64,000 bases of DNA from assembly GCF_001712755.1 (NCBI RefSeq), contig NZ_MDKC01000001.1, positions 434,001 to 498,000 on the forward strand, written 5' to 3'. How positions within the stretch are numbered: the stretch's first letter is position 1; every line of letters begins with the position of its first letter. Under the pieces are notes generated by a model. It was not told where the DNA came from. It searched no databases and saw only the letters and a program-made list of their open reading frames with translations. This DNA is from Gottfriedia luciferensis. GTDB taxonomy: Bacteria > Bacillota > Bacilli > Bacillales > Bacillaceae_G. A program made the translations under genes and the position numbers. Positions 44,017 to 54,005 of the stretch are shown piece by piece.

Positions 44017-45651
44017 GTGAAGGATTTCCCTACGTTAAAAATCTTAGACTTTTTTCGACCGCTTTTTGAACTATTTGGTGTTGATTATCCAATCATGCGT
44101 AAAATTTTAGCAGTTAAATTAACAATGGATAGTCGTAGGACACCGACCATTTTTAATCAAAATAACAAGAAAACAAAAAAAGACGAAGAAAATGGAGTTA
44201 CAAAATCTTTAGGAATGTATGCTTTACTTAGTCTAATGCTCATACCTTTAGTGCTTTTTGGAAAAAGTTATGTATATGAAATGAGCGCTTTTTTTGGCAT
44301 TATTATGTTCCTCATCATGACATCAATGATCTCAGATTTTTCAAATGTCTTACTTGATGTGAAAGACAAGGGGATTCTTCATACGAAACCGATCGGAAAA
44401 AAGACGATTACTGCTGCTAAAATGGTACATATATCGATCTATCTTTTATTAATAACTACATCTATTACAGCATTGCCAGTAATAGTTGGGACATTTAGAC
44501 ACGGTTTTTTATTTTTAATTTTAGCGATTGTAGAGCTTCTTCTAGTCAATTTATTTATAGTTGTTTTAACTTCAATTATTTATTATATTATTTTAAGATT
44601 TTTTGATGGTGAAAAGTTAAAAGATATTATCAATTACGTTCAAATCGGGCTATCAATTTCAATTGCTGTTGGTTATCAACTTGTTGGTAGAGCATTTAGC
44701 TTTGTAAATCTAGATATGTCATTTTCGCCAAATTGGTACCATTTTCTGATTCCACCTATTTGGTTTGGGGCACCATTTGAGCTGATTTTAAATCGTAATA
44801 CAAGTACTTATCTTATTGGATTTTCTATTTTAGCAGTAATAATCCCTATTATTGCAATCATGTTTTACAGTTTATTGATCCCATCCTTTGAGAAAAATCT
44901 TCAAAAATTATCAAATAATAGCGGCTTAAATAGAAAAAAAGACAGTAAGTGGAAAAATTGGCTAGCTAATGTAATTTGTAAAAATAATGAAGAAAAAGTA
45001 TTTTTTAGATTTGCAGATAATATGATGCGAAACGAGAGGGAATTCCGACTAAAGGTTTATCCGTCATTAGGATTATCCATCGTTCTCCCATTTGTTTTCT
45101 TATTCAATCAATTACAAATTTCTTCCTACCATCATATCGTATCAAGTAAGAGTTTTCTAACGATTTATATGTCTTGTTTAATTATCCCTAATGCGATTGC
45201 AATGTTAAAATATTCCGGGAAATATAAAGGAGCCTGGATCTACAAAACGGCTCCTGTATCAAACCTAGCACCATTATATAGCGCAACATTAAAAGTATTT
45301 ATCGCAAATCTATATTTTCCGGTCTATTTTATTTTAAGTATAATTTTTATCGGAATCTTTGGTATAAAAATAATTCCTGATCTATTAGTAGTTTTTATAA
45401 GCTCAATTTTATATACAGTTATTTGCTCAAATTATCTTAAGGGATCGCTACCATTTTCAGAGTCATTTGAGGATGCCACTCAAAATTCCGGTCTCAAAAT
45501 AATGGTTGCTTTAATATTAGGGGGCATATTGGCATTAATTCATTGGGGGGTAACATTTATTCCATTTGGTGTAATGATTTATTTAGTCTTGCTAATTATT
45601 GTGACTTTCTTTTCATGGAAGCAAGCTTATAAAACGATTTGGAATTTTTGA
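44017..45651 (+). CDS. ABC exporter permease, large ABC-2-like membrane subunit
   Basis: 544 residues with roughly 10-12 membrane helices in two halves and a hydrophilic middle (about 295-345). Its short gap from the ATPase gene and conserved DVKDKGILHTKPIGKK, GKYKGAWIYKTAPVS elements mark it as the membrane partner of a large ABC-2-like exporter found in Firmicutes. The transported molecule, perhaps a lipid or antimicrobial, is not inferable. AGGGGG ribosome site before GTG. Confidence 0.8.
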   Translation: MKDFPTLKILDFFRPLFELFGVDYPIMRKILAVKLTMDSRRTPTIFNQNNKKTKKDEENGVTKSLGMYALLSLMLIPLVLFGKSYVYEMSAFFGIIMFLIMTSMISDFSNVLLDVKDKGILHTKPIGKKTITAAKMVHISIYLLLITTSITALPVIVGTFRHGFLFLILAIVELLLVNLFIVVLTSIIYYIILRFFDGEKLKDIINYVQIGLSISIAVGYQLVGRAFSFVNLDMSFSPNWYHFLIPPIWFGAPFELILNRNTSTYLIGFSILAVIIPIIAIMFYSLLIPSFEKNLQKLSNNSGLNRKKDSKWKNWLANVICKNNEEKVFFRFADNMMRNEREFRLKVYPSLGLSIVLPFVFLFNQLQISSYHHIVSSKSFLTIYMSCLIIPNAIAMLKYSGKYKGAWIYKTAPVSNLAPLYSATLKVFIANLYFPVYFILSIIFIGIFGIKIIPDLLVVFISSILYTVICSNYLKGSLPFSESFEDATQNSGLKIMVALILGGILALIHWGVTFIPFGVMIYLVLLIIVTFFSWKQAYKTIWNF

Positions 45652-45664
45652 AATGATTGAATAC

Positions 45665-45703
45665 TAAAAAAGTAGAAGGCATATTGCTTTCTACTTTTTA
45701 TAT
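45665..45703 (+). terminator. Intrinsic terminator
   Basis: AAAAAGTAGAAgGC pairs with GCtTTCTACTTTTT directly behind the permease gene. Confidence 0.85.
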
Positions 45704-45818
45704 TTTATTTCTTGGGTAAGATAAATGAGTGAACTGAGCAATTAAATAGAATTTTTAAAATGATTGGGATAATATGGGATTGTAGCTTAAATATAAAGTT
45801 TGTGAGAGGACGTTGACT

Positions 45819-46841
45819 ATGTCTAATTTATTCAAACCATTCAAATACAAAGGATTAGAATTAAAAAATCGTGTTGTAATGCCCCCTATGTGTCAATATT
45901 CGGTCCATTTAAAAGATGGGATTCCAACAGATTGGCATTTCGTTCATTATACAAGTCGTGCAATCGGAGGTACGGGTTTAATCATTATAGAAATGACAAA
46001 CGTTGAAGATCGAGGCCGCATTTCAGATTATTGCCTAGGAATTTGGAGTGATGACCATATACCGGCATTTAAGCGAATTATCGATGAATGTCATAAATAT
46101 GGTGCAAAAGTTGCGATTCAAATTGCTCATGCAGGACGTAAAGCTGAAGATGCTCCAATTCCAGTGTCCTCTTCACCAAACGCTTTTAACGAGAATTCAA
46201 AAACTCCACATGAGTTAACAACTTTAGAAGTAAAAGAAATGGTTGAAAAGTTCAAAAAAGGTGTAGAGCGTGCAGTTCTTGCTGGTGTAGATACGATTGA
46301 GCTTCATGGTGCTCATGGCTATCTTATTCACCAATTCGCATCTTCTTATACGAATCAAAGAACAGATGAATATGGACAGGATAAATTTTTATTTGGAAAA
46401 GAAGTGATTAAAGCAGCTAAAAGTGTAATGCCAGCTGACATGCCACTTATTATGCGAATTTCTGCGTTAGAATACGTGGATGGAGGCTATGGACTAGATT
46501 ATTCTGTCGAAATGGCTAAAGCATTCCGTGATGCAGGTGTGGATATCTTCCACATTTCATCCGGTGGTGAAGGTCCAATCGGTTCAGGAGGTAGACCTGG
46601 ATCTCATCCTGGATATCAAGTCAAATTAGCTGAACAAATTAAGAAAGAAGTAGAAATCCCTGTCATTGCAGTTGGGAAATTAGATGATGCAAATCTTGCA
46701 GAAGCTGTACTTGGCAATCAAGAAGCGGATTTAATCGCTGTTGGTCGTGGTATGCTAAGCAATCCTTATTGGGCTAATGAAGCTTCAATCCTTCTTGATG
46801 GAAAACCTTTGACTCCAAAACCTTATGAGAGAGCATATTAA
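45819..46841 (+). CDS. namA: NADPH dehydrogenase NamA, old yellow enzyme
   Basis: FMN-dependent reductase of alpha,beta-unsaturated carbonyls and nitro compounds. About 340 residues, the YqjM size. Numbered from MSNLF: C25 and Y27 in PPMCQYSVH, the family's redox cysteine and active-site tyrosine; ELHGAHGYLIHQF has the substrate-binding histidine pair; IAHAGRK is the FMN loop. I start at ATG 45819, eight bases after GAGAGGA. Own terminator. Oxidative or electrophile stress often induces relatives. Confidence 0.92.
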   Translation: MSNLFKPFKYKGLELKNRVVMPPMCQYSVHLKDGIPTDWHFVHYTSRAIGGTGLIIIEMTNVEDRGRISDYCLGIWSDDHIPAFKRIIDECHKYGAKVAIQIAHAGRKAEDAPIPVSSSPNAFNENSKTPHELTTLEVKEMVEKFKKGVERAVLAGVDTIELHGAHGYLIHQFASSYTNQRTDEYGQDKFLFGKEVIKAAKSVMPADMPLIMRISALEYVDGGYGLDYSVEMAKAFRDAGVDIFHISSGGEGPIGSGGRPGSHPGYQVKLAEQIKKEVEIPVIAVGKLDDANLAEAVLGNQEADLIAVGRGMLSNPYWANEASILLDGKPLTPKPYERAY

Positions 46842-46850
46842 GAAAAAAGT

Positions 46851-46882
46851 AAAAAGTACGCTGAGTAATCAGCGTACTTTTC
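46851..46882. terminator. Terminator between namA and the FNT gene
   Basis: AAAAGTACGCTGA pairs with TCAGCGTACTTTT; symmetrical enough for both convergent genes. Confidence 0.85.
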
Positions 46883-46925
46883 TAATGAGACTATAAAAAA
46901 AACTTGGATAGTTTCTAACTAAGTC

Positions 46926-47726
46926 TTATTTAGAATTTACTTCTTCATCAAAAAATGGTTTGTTCGCAAAATAGTACATAACTGCCATCATAAATTCTCC
47001 ACCAATAAGATTTCCAATTGTTACAGGAATTAGATTTCGAATAATTCCTGATACAGAAATAGTGGTAGGATGATCAATTACAAGTGCTATTGCAAAGGAG
47101 CACATATTGGCAATACTATGCTCGTAACCGGACATAAAGAAACAAAATACAAATAACATCATCGCAGTAATTTTTGTTAGATTTTCAGTTTCACCAAAAG
47201 ACATTGGTATGAAAAAGGCAAGACACACGAGCCAATTACACAAGATCCCCCTTGCGAATAAATGAAAAATAGAATTATCTATTTTATGTTCGACAACTGA
47301 TAATAGAAACGCACTTGAGTCAGGAGCATCAAAAAGTCCAGTAGTATAAATGATAAAAGCAAAAAGACATGCGCCTAATACATTTCCTACATAACTATAT
47401 ACCAGGAGCTCAAAGACTTTAGGCCATTTCATTTTATCTCTCAATGCAGCATAAGTGTAATAAAATGTATTCCCAGTAAAGAGATCTCCACCTCCATACC
47501 AAATCAACACAATAGCTGCTCCAAATGTTAATGCGGCAATTGGGTAAGCAACAGGAGAATTCACTAAGAAAAAGCCGTTCCCTGTTTTAAAAGCTACCAT
47601 TACCCCAAAACCAATAAACATACTTGCAAGCATACTTCTTAATACGTAGCGGAGATGGCTTTGGTCAAATATTTTTTGTTTCTTTAAGGCTAACTTTTCA
47701 ACTTCTAACAGCGGTTTTACTTCCAT
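46926..47726 (-). CDS. Formate/nitrite transporter (FNT) channel
   Basis: About 266 residues with six membrane helices of the pentameric FNT family. Signatures GGGDLFTGNTFYY and RGILCNWLVCLAFF are present. It passes formate, nitrite or another small monovalent anion. The ATG at 47726 follows AAGGGGTGA; a longer frame from 47753 covers that site. It resembles YrhG/YwcJ of B. subtilis. No nitrite or formate enzyme lies beside it. Confidence 0.88.
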   Translation of the reverse strand: MEVKPLLEVEKLALKKQKIFDQSHLRYVLRSMLASMFIGFGVMVAFKTGNGFFLVNSPVAYPIAALTFGAAIVLIWYGGGDLFTGNTFYYTYAALRDKMKWPKVFELLVYSYVGNVLGACLFAFIIYTTGLFDAPDSSAFLLSVVEHKIDNSIFHLFARGILCNWLVCLAFFIPMSFGETENLTKITAMMLFVFCFFMSGYEHSIANMCSFAIALVIDHPTTISVSGIIRNLIPVTIGNLIGGEFMMAVMYYFANKPFFDEEVNSK

Positions 47727-47896
47727 CAAATCACCCCTTTTTAATTTGTCCATAAATGTTTAAGAAATAGCATTTTTGTAAAATTTTATGGTAAAATTTC
47801 ATTATTAACAATTTTCCGTATAAATAAATCAGCTGTTATTAATGAGTAGATGGATAACGAATAGTAGAGATAGAAAAGTTTATTGGAGGGGTTAAT

Positions 47897-48463
47897 TTGA
47901 AAGAAGTTATAGTACGCCCATATACATTTGAGGATGCAGAGGCTAAGTTACAATTACATGTAGAAAATAAAGAACACTTTGAAAAATGGTCTCCTACATT
48001 AAGGAAAGAGGAATTTTATACAGTTGAAGGACAAATGAATAGTATTAAAGAGTTTATGGAAAAAAGTGCAGAAGATAATAGATATGATTTTGCGATCTTT
48101 GTTAAAGAAGACAATGAATTTACTTTAATTGGCGAAGTACAGTTCATTTTTGTTACACGAGGACCTAAACAAAGTTGTATGGTTGGTTACCATATTGGGG
48201 AAAAATTTAACGGCCAAGGATATATGACGAAAGCTTTGAAACTTGCTTTGAAAATTGCATTTGAAGATTTGAAGTTCCACCGAGTGACTTCAGAAGTTAA
48301 TCCAGAAAACTTAGGGTCTTTACGCGTCCTTGAAAAGGTTGGATTTGTGAAGGAAGGATATTATCGAAAAAACTTAAAAATTAGAGATCAGTGGTATGAT
48401 CATGTTTGTTTGGCAATCTTAGAAGAAGAATTTGCAAAAGAAGGTTGCACAAAGCTAATTTAG
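47897..48463 (+). CDS. RimJ/RimL-like GNAT acetyltransferase
   Basis: 188 residues. Motif A region VGYHIGEKFNGQGYMTKALKLAL and the C-terminal HRVTSEVNPENLGSLRVLEKVGFVKEGYYRK mark a ribosomal-protein-alanine acetyltransferase-type GNAT. The substrate may be a protein N-terminus, an amino acid or an antibiotic. TTG start with GGAGGGG 6 bases upstream. Confidence 0.88.
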   Translation: MKEVIVRPYTFEDAEAKLQLHVENKEHFEKWSPTLRKEEFYTVEGQMNSIKEFMEKSAEDNRYDFAIFVKEDNEFTLIGEVQFIFVTRGPKQSCMVGYHIGEKFNGQGYMTKALKLALKIAFEDLKFHRVTSEVNPENLGSLRVLEKVGFVKEGYYRKNLKIRDQWYDHVCLAILEEEFAKEGCTKLI

Positions 48464-48486
48464 TAAAATAAACATTTTGTTTAATT

Positions 48487-48518
48487 TAAGATAGACAGTT
48501 TACTGTTTATCTTTTTTT
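48487..48518 (+). terminator. Intrinsic terminator
   Basis: AAGATAgACAGT pairs with ACTGTttATCTT and runs into T. Confidence 0.75.
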
Positions 48519-48664
48519 AATAGAAAATAATTTTAATATCTAAAAAAAGTTCAAATTTACATTAGTTTGAAAATAATTAGATGCATTACGACATAATTTT
48601 TAATTTATCACAAAATTTTAACAATAAAAATAAAGGAAAATTGGCATATTTTAGCTAATTAATA

Positions 48665-48692
48665 AGAAAGGGAGTTTATACTCTCTTTCTAT
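48665..48692 (+). terminator. Weak second terminator
   Basis: GAAAGGGAGT pairs with ACTCTCTTTC, with a short ATTT tail. Confidence 0.5.
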
Positions 48693-48771
48693 TTAATAAT
48701 CGATGCAATCATTCGATTTAAGTGTAAGATGCTCAAAGTAAAAACTATGGTAAAAAAAAGGAGTGGTAGGG

Positions 48772-49062
48772 ATGAATTTCTACATTATATCGGAAGAGAA
48801 GGAAAACCAAAACATTCATTATTACTGTATCGCTGCAGGTAGCCATCGCTACGACTTTGCTGTTATCTTTTCGGGAAAATTTCTAGGTAAAGCAATGGTT
48901 GTCTCTATTCAAAGTGGAAGAATGGTATTACTTTGCAGAGAAGACATTGACCATCCAGAACACTGGGATCAAAAGCTCGGCATTGCAGCTGAAGATATCA
49001 AAGAAATTGAAACATTTTTTCATTCTATTTTGGATCAACGAATGTTTAGTGATCAATATTAA
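48772..49062 (+). CDS. DUF3055 family protein
   Basis: 96 residues, cytosolic. The pattern SHRYDFAVIFSGKFLGKAMVVSIQSGR then LLCREDIDHPEHW is the DUF3055/SAV0927 family known in Bacillus and Staphylococcus, function unknown. I place the start at ATG 48772, eight bases after AAAGGAG, rather than GTG 48763, which touches that site. Single gene. Confidence 0.78.
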   Translation: MNFYIISEEKENQNIHYYCIAAGSHRYDFAVIFSGKFLGKAMVVSIQSGRMVLLCREDIDHPEHWDQKLGIAAEDIKEIETFFHSILDQRMFSDQY

Positions 49063-49065
49063 AAA

Positions 49066-49100
49066 GTGGGAGTCTCCAAATTTTTGGAGGCTCTTTTTAT
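49066..49100 (+). terminator. Intrinsic terminator
   Basis: GGGAGtCTCC pairs with GGAGgCTCtTTTT right behind the DUF3055 gene. Confidence 0.75.
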
Positions 49101-49946
49101 TTTGTATTTAAAAGTACTTTTTTGAAGAGGTTTGCTTTTTTGCTACCTCTTTTTTATTTTATAACAAAGAATTAAAAAATACATTTCGACATATAATTTT
49201 AGTTGCATCACAAAATAAACATTTAATCTATTAATTTCCCCAATTATAAAAAAAATCAATATAAAAAATTTATGTTTTTTTAATAAAACGAATTGATATT
49301 TCCTCAAATTAACTTGGGATTCTCTTTAAATATCGTTTAAATGACAATATTTTTAAGTGAAATGCCCTTTTTTATGTTCTTTCATTCATGCTTAAATCCC
49401 CCAATTTACTCTAAATTATGATGTATGTAAAATTTGAATTATATTTTTGTTGATTGGTTAGTTTTTACCCTAATTTTTTGTTTAAACAATTATGGAAAAA
49501 ATAGGGATAAGGAAAATTTTACTATTTTTCTTAAAAAACAATTAATTGTATATTAATTTTGTTTTAAATACCTTACAATTAATAAGAATTTGTAACAATT
49601 ATATCTCTTTTTATTAATAGTGAGTAAAAACGCTTGTTTTGTTAATTACGTTACAGGTAAATAGACCTTGAAAATCCTCGGAAATTCATATTATCAAATC
49701 CAAAAGTTCTATTTTTGAGTAATCTAAAAGGTATTATTGAGTGTTTACTAGAAAATAATTCCAAGAGAAAGGAGGGGTTTGATAGTTTTGATTTGTAAAT
49801 GATGTAACTACATATAAGTTTAATCCATTTGTTTTCATTCATTAAATAATTCTAATCTTACATTTAAATGAATGGATTAATGTTTAGTTGTTACATATGT
49901 TTGTCTAGTTAATAATCTTTGAATCTATTAAAAAAGGGGCTCAACA
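49101..49946. other. Long AT-rich region upstream of the giant protease
   Basis: About 850 bases without a gene. A hairpin with T-tail at 49124-49156 (GAGGT with ACCTCTTTTTT) may be a second terminator. The rest is very AT-rich. A minus-strand frame at 49651-49842 has no good start signal. A 10-bp inverted repeat, TTAATCCATT (49822-49831) with AATGGATTAA (49871-49880), lies about 65 bases before the protease and may be an operator or hairpin. The size suggests a long controlled leader. Confidence 0.5.
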
Positions 49947-52900
49947 ATGAAGAAAAAAAATTATTTAGCTTTACCTGTATCAACAATCCTGTTATTTTCA
50001 AGTATTTATTCTGGAACAGTTCAAGCTGCTTCAGTAACAGGAGCTAATAGTACAGTAGCTAATCAGACAAACTCTGGTAAAAACCTTAGAAAAAGCCAAA
50101 TGAAGGAAGTGCAAAAAGCAAGTGGTAAAGTACTCCCTAAAAAGGCAGAATCTAAAATTGAAACAAAATTAAGAGATAAATTAAAAAATAAACAATCAGT
50201 AACGAAACATAATGAACAAACAGGTGAATTAATCGTTAAATATAAAAAGAAAGTGACTACTGGGGAAATCACTACACTACAGAAAAAATATTCTTTAAAG
50301 TCTTCTAAGAAATTAAAGAGTTTAAATGCTGAGTTAGTAAAAATTCCAACAGGCGAAAGTACTTCAGAATACATAACGAAACTAAAAAAGGATCCAAATG
50401 TTGAATCTGTACAACCGAACTACAAATATTACGCTTCTGACTTCAATAATGCGAATGACTATTATGAACAATTATGGGGACTTAATAATAAAGGACAAAC
50501 GGTCAATGATAGTGTAGGAAAAGAAGATATTGATATAGACGCACCTGAAAGCTGGACTAATTTTAGTTCAAAACTTGCAAAACCTGAAGCGCAAGTAGTA
50601 GTTGGTGTAATCGATACAGGCGTGGATATTAATCATCCGGATTTAGCAGGAAAAATTTGGAAAAATACTAAAGAAATTCCTAATAATAAAATTGATGATG
50701 ACCATAATGGTTATGTTGATGATGTAAATGGCTGGGATTTTTATAACGATGATAACACTGTTTACGATGCACTTGATGGAGATGAACATGGTACTCATGT
50801 ATCTGGAACAATTGCCGCAGCACTAGAAGGTCCAAATCTATCAGATAATAAAGGTGTAGTAGGTGTTGCTCCTAACGTAAAGATTTTACCATTAAAGTTC
50901 ATCGGTCCTGATGGAGGAACATCAGCAGATGCGATCGAAGCAATCGAATACGCTAAAAGTATGGGCGTAAAAATCACAAATAACAGCTGGGGTGGCGGAG
51001 AATACGATCCATTACTTGAAGAAGCAATTGCAAATTCAAATAGCTTATTTGTAGCTGCTGCGGGTAATGACGGAATGGATAATGATGAAGAAGGCTCTTA
51101 TCCTGCTAGTTTTGAAAGTTCTAATATATTATCCGTTGCTGCAGTTGATAATAAAGGAAATTTAGCACCATTCTCAAATTATGGCGCTGAATCTGTAGAT
51201 GTTGCTGCTCCTGGAGTTGACATTATGAGTTCAGTCCCTAAATACCCAATCGATGAAATTACAAAAGCATTAAAAATTGATCAAGCTGGAGCATCAGCTC
51301 AAATTGCTGGAGACAATTACAAAGCGATCTTTGATGGCATTGGATATGAAAAGATATCTGAAAAACAAAGACAGGATGCTTTTGATAAAGCATTAAGTTA
51401 TTTAGATTTAACGGATACGAATAAGAAAATTTTACTAGTTCAAGATGATGAAAATGATCTTGCAGACTTGTTAAAAGATTTTATTCCTGAACTTGCTAAA
51501 ATCTTTAAAAACTATTTACCGACATATCAAAAACTGTTGTCTAAGTATTCTTCGGTAAATACGGTTACAATCAGTTCTGATTCTTCTTTATCAATGAACA
51601 GTACAGATTTATCACAATACGATGCTGTAGTTTGGTTTACAGGGAACGGTATTGGAATTAACTCTGAAGAGGGTACTACTTTAACAAAATCAGATACAGA
51701 ATTACTAAAAAATTATCTTACTAATGGCGGTAAGTTATTATTATCTGGTGTGAACGTACTTGGTGGACAAGAGAAATCATCGCTTGTAAAAGATACTTTA
51801 CATTTAAATGTTTATTCAGACATGGGTCCAAGTTTAAATGTTGAAGGTACTGGTGGAATCTATCAAGATACTAAATTTGATGTAAACCGATATGATTTAC
51901 CATACTACATCGCTGATTATGTAACATCGAATGATCCAAAAACAGTCATTAATTCTAAATATGTTTCTGATTATACCCAAGCATATGATTATTATAGTGG
52001 AACATCTATGGCAACTCCACATACTACGGGTGCGGCTGCTATTTTACTAGGTTTACATCCAAACATGTCACCTGAGATGCTTAAGCTATATACAAGTGCA
52101 AAAGGAACGAAATTAGATTCACTAAAAGGTCTAGTAGGCACTGGAAATATTGTTAAATCATCAACTCTAGATAACTTTGATGACAATGATACACCAGGTA
52201 TTCCATTAGATAAAAGTGTACTAAATGGAAGTCTAGATTCTACAAAAGACAAAAACGATGTTTATGCAATATCATTAAAAGAAGGCCAAGGCATTACATT
52301 CTCATTAAACGGGCAAACAGGAAGCGATTTTGACTTGTATGTTTATAATGAATCCTCATCTAGTGTAAATAATAAGAATGGTATGGTTGCGTACTCAGAG
52401 AACATAAATTCATCCAAAGAAAAGATTAACTTTATCGCTCCTAGAACTGGAATCTATTTTGTAAATGTCTACGATTACAGTGGTTCAGGAAACTACAAAC
52501 TTTATTCTGGAAATTTCGGTGGATCGTATGAAGATGATTCTGACGCAGTGACGTTAGATGGAGAATGGAATGCAGTAATTAATCCGCAATTCTCTGAAGA
52601 AATGGCAGGAGTACTTAATTCTAGAGGTGAAGTTAATTTCTCATTTGTTGGATCTAGCATTGAATGGCAAGGTTTTAAAGATGCAACACAAGGAATTGCC
52701 GATGTATATATAGACGGCAATAAGATCCCATCTCTATCGCTTTATAATAGTACGTTGAAATCAAATCAAAGTTTATTAAAATATGATTTTACAACTTATG
52801 GCAATCACTCTATCAGAATTGTTTGGACTGGTAAAAGTGATCCAATGGCAAGAAAATCTGCTACAGGAATCAATTTGGATAAATTTATTGTTAAAGATAA

Positions 52901-53900
52901 TCCTATTTCATTAAAAACATCATTTGATACTGCAAAGAAATATCCAGTAATTTCATGGACTGCTCCTAAATGGGCAGAATCATATAATATTTATCGAAAA
53001 GAGTCGTCACAAACTGATTATGTACAAATAAATAAAACACCTATTACAACAACGACATTTACAGATACAACTGCTATGTCACCTGGAAAAACGTACAACT
53101 ATGTTGTGGTAATTAATACACAGGATAAAACTGAGACACCTTATTCAACATCAATTAGTTACGTAAACGATGATGATATTAAAGGAAGAATATATATATC
53201 AGGTACTGCAAAAGGCAGTCTTAATACTGACGCAAAAGACTTTAAAGATGTTTGGGCTAAAAACTTAGAAGCAGGCAAAACATATGAAATTACGTTAACT
53301 GGTCCGACTAATGCAAACTTTGATCTTTCATTATACAACATTGGTACATCAACTATTTATGGTACGAATGAATTGAAAAAGTCTGCTAGTACAACGTCTA
53401 CTGAAAAAATTGTCTTTAAACCAACAAAAACTGGTATGTACTATATCGTTCCTTCTGCTGTAAAAGGCTCTGGCCAATATAGTATTAATATTTCAGTGCA
53501 AACAACAAAATCAGTAGAGAACAATGATTCTAATGTTAAATACTCAGGAAACTGGAGTAAGTTAAATTATACGAGCGCTTCTGGTGGCACGATAAATCAA
53601 ACAAAAGGATCAACTGGATCGCTTCAATACAATTTTAGTGGTACGGGTATAACTGTAAATGCTTTAAAAGATAAGAATATGGGTAGAGCAGATATTTATA
53701 TTGATGGCAAAAAAATAAAGCAAATTGACCTTTACTCTTCAAGCCGTAAATATAAAGTAAATGTATTCGATATACAAAATCTAGCAAATAAAGCTCACAC
53801 TATTAAGATTGTTGCTACTGGTACAAAATCTAGTGCCGCAACAAACAAGTTAATAAATGTTGATTCATTTAAATTAACTCAGTTTTCTTTAGTTAAATAA
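49947..53900 (+). CDS. Large secreted subtilisin-like (S8) protease with split catalytic domain and repeats
   Basis: 1317 residues. Signal peptide (1-27), a propeptide of the fervidolysin/I9 type (about 85-160), then the S8 domain with D223 (VIDTGVD), H291 (HGTHVSG), oxyanion N384 (AAGND) and S697 (SGTSMATPH). Between VAAPGVDIMSS and the serine lies an insertion of about 250 residues (440-690) with a Rossmann-like, glutamine-amidotransferase-like pattern (LLVQDDEND, YDAVVWFTGNG, LKNYLTNGGKLLLSG). After the protease: a PPC domain (about 745-850), a galactose-binding-like beta domain, a fibronectin III domain, a second PPC and a second beta domain. No cell-wall anchor motif, so probably released. 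Ribosome site AAAGGGG; terminator follows. Confidence 0.9.
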   Translation: MKKKNYLALPVSTILLFSSIYSGTVQAASVTGANSTVANQTNSGKNLRKSQMKEVQKASGKVLPKKAESKIETKLRDKLKNKQSVTKHNEQTGELIVKYKKKVTTGEITTLQKKYSLKSSKKLKSLNAELVKIPTGESTSEYITKLKKDPNVESVQPNYKYYASDFNNANDYYEQLWGLNNKGQTVNDSVGKEDIDIDAPESWTNFSSKLAKPEAQVVVGVIDTGVDINHPDLAGKIWKNTKEIPNNKIDDDHNGYVDDVNGWDFYNDDNTVYDALDGDEHGTHVSGTIAAALEGPNLSDNKGVVGVAPNVKILPLKFIGPDGGTSADAIEAIEYAKSMGVKITNNSWGGGEYDPLLEEAIANSNSLFVAAAGNDGMDNDEEGSYPASFESSNILSVAAVDNKGNLAPFSNYGAESVDVAAPGVDIMSSVPKYPIDEITKALKIDQAGASAQIAGDNYKAIFDGIGYEKISEKQRQDAFDKALSYLDLTDTNKKILLVQDDENDLADLLKDFIPELAKIFKNYLPTYQKLLSKYSSVNTVTISSDSSLSMNSTDLSQYDAVVWFTGNGIGINSEEGTTLTKSDTELLKNYLTNGGKLLLSGVNVLGGQEKSSLVKDTLHLNVYSDMGPSLNVEGTGGIYQDTKFDVNRYDLPYYIADYVTSNDPKTVINSKYVSDYTQAYDYYSGTSMATPHTTGAAAILLGLHPNMSPEMLKLYTSAKGTKLDSLKGLVGTGNIVKSSTLDNFDDNDTPGIPLDKSVLNGSLDSTKDKNDVYAISLKEGQGITFSLNGQTGSDFDLYVYNESSSSVNNKNGMVAYSENINSSKEKINFIAPRTGIYFVNVYDYSGSGNYKLYSGNFGGSYEDDSDAVTLDGEWNAVINPQFSEEMAGVLNSRGEVNFSFVGSSIEWQGFKDATQGIADVYIDGNKIPSLSLYNSTLKSNQSLLKYDFTTYGNHSIRIVWTGKSDPMARKSATGINLDKFIVKDNPISLKTSFDTAKKYPVISWTAPKWAESYNIYRKESSQTDYVQINKTPITTTTFTDTTAMSPGKTYNYVVVINTQDKTETPYSTSISYVNDDDIKGRIYISGTAKGSLNTDAKDFKDVWAKNLEAGKTYEITLTGPTNANFDLSLYNIGTSTIYGTNELKKSASTTSTEKIVFKPTKTGMYYIVPSAVKGSGQYSINISVQTTKSVENNDSNVKYSGNWSKLNYTSASGGTINQTKGSTGSLQYNFSGTGITVNALKDKNMGRADIYIDGKKIKQIDLYSSSRKYKVNVFDIQNLANKAHTIKIVATGTKSSAATNKLINVDSFKLTQFSLVK

Positions 53901-53922
53901 TATGTATAAGCATTAGCAAAAC

Positions 53923-53964
53923 AAAAAATCCTGATTGCTCTTATGAGTAATCGGGATTTTTTTT
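53923..53964 (+). terminator. Intrinsic terminator
   Basis: AAAAAATCCtGATTgCTC pairs with GAGtAATCgGGATTTTTTTT directly behind the protease gene. Confidence 0.85.
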
Positions 53965-54005
53965 GAATTTAGACTAGTTTAATTACGTGAAATTTTACCA
54001 CATTA

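Larger units (their letters stand above)
48464..48771. other. Gene-free gap with two terminators
   Basis: Holds hairpins at 48487-48518 and 48665-48692; nothing gene-like between them. Confidence 0.5.

Noticed and set aside
49651-49842. Minus-strand frame of 63 codons in the protease leader
   Set aside because: AT-rich chance frame without start signal.
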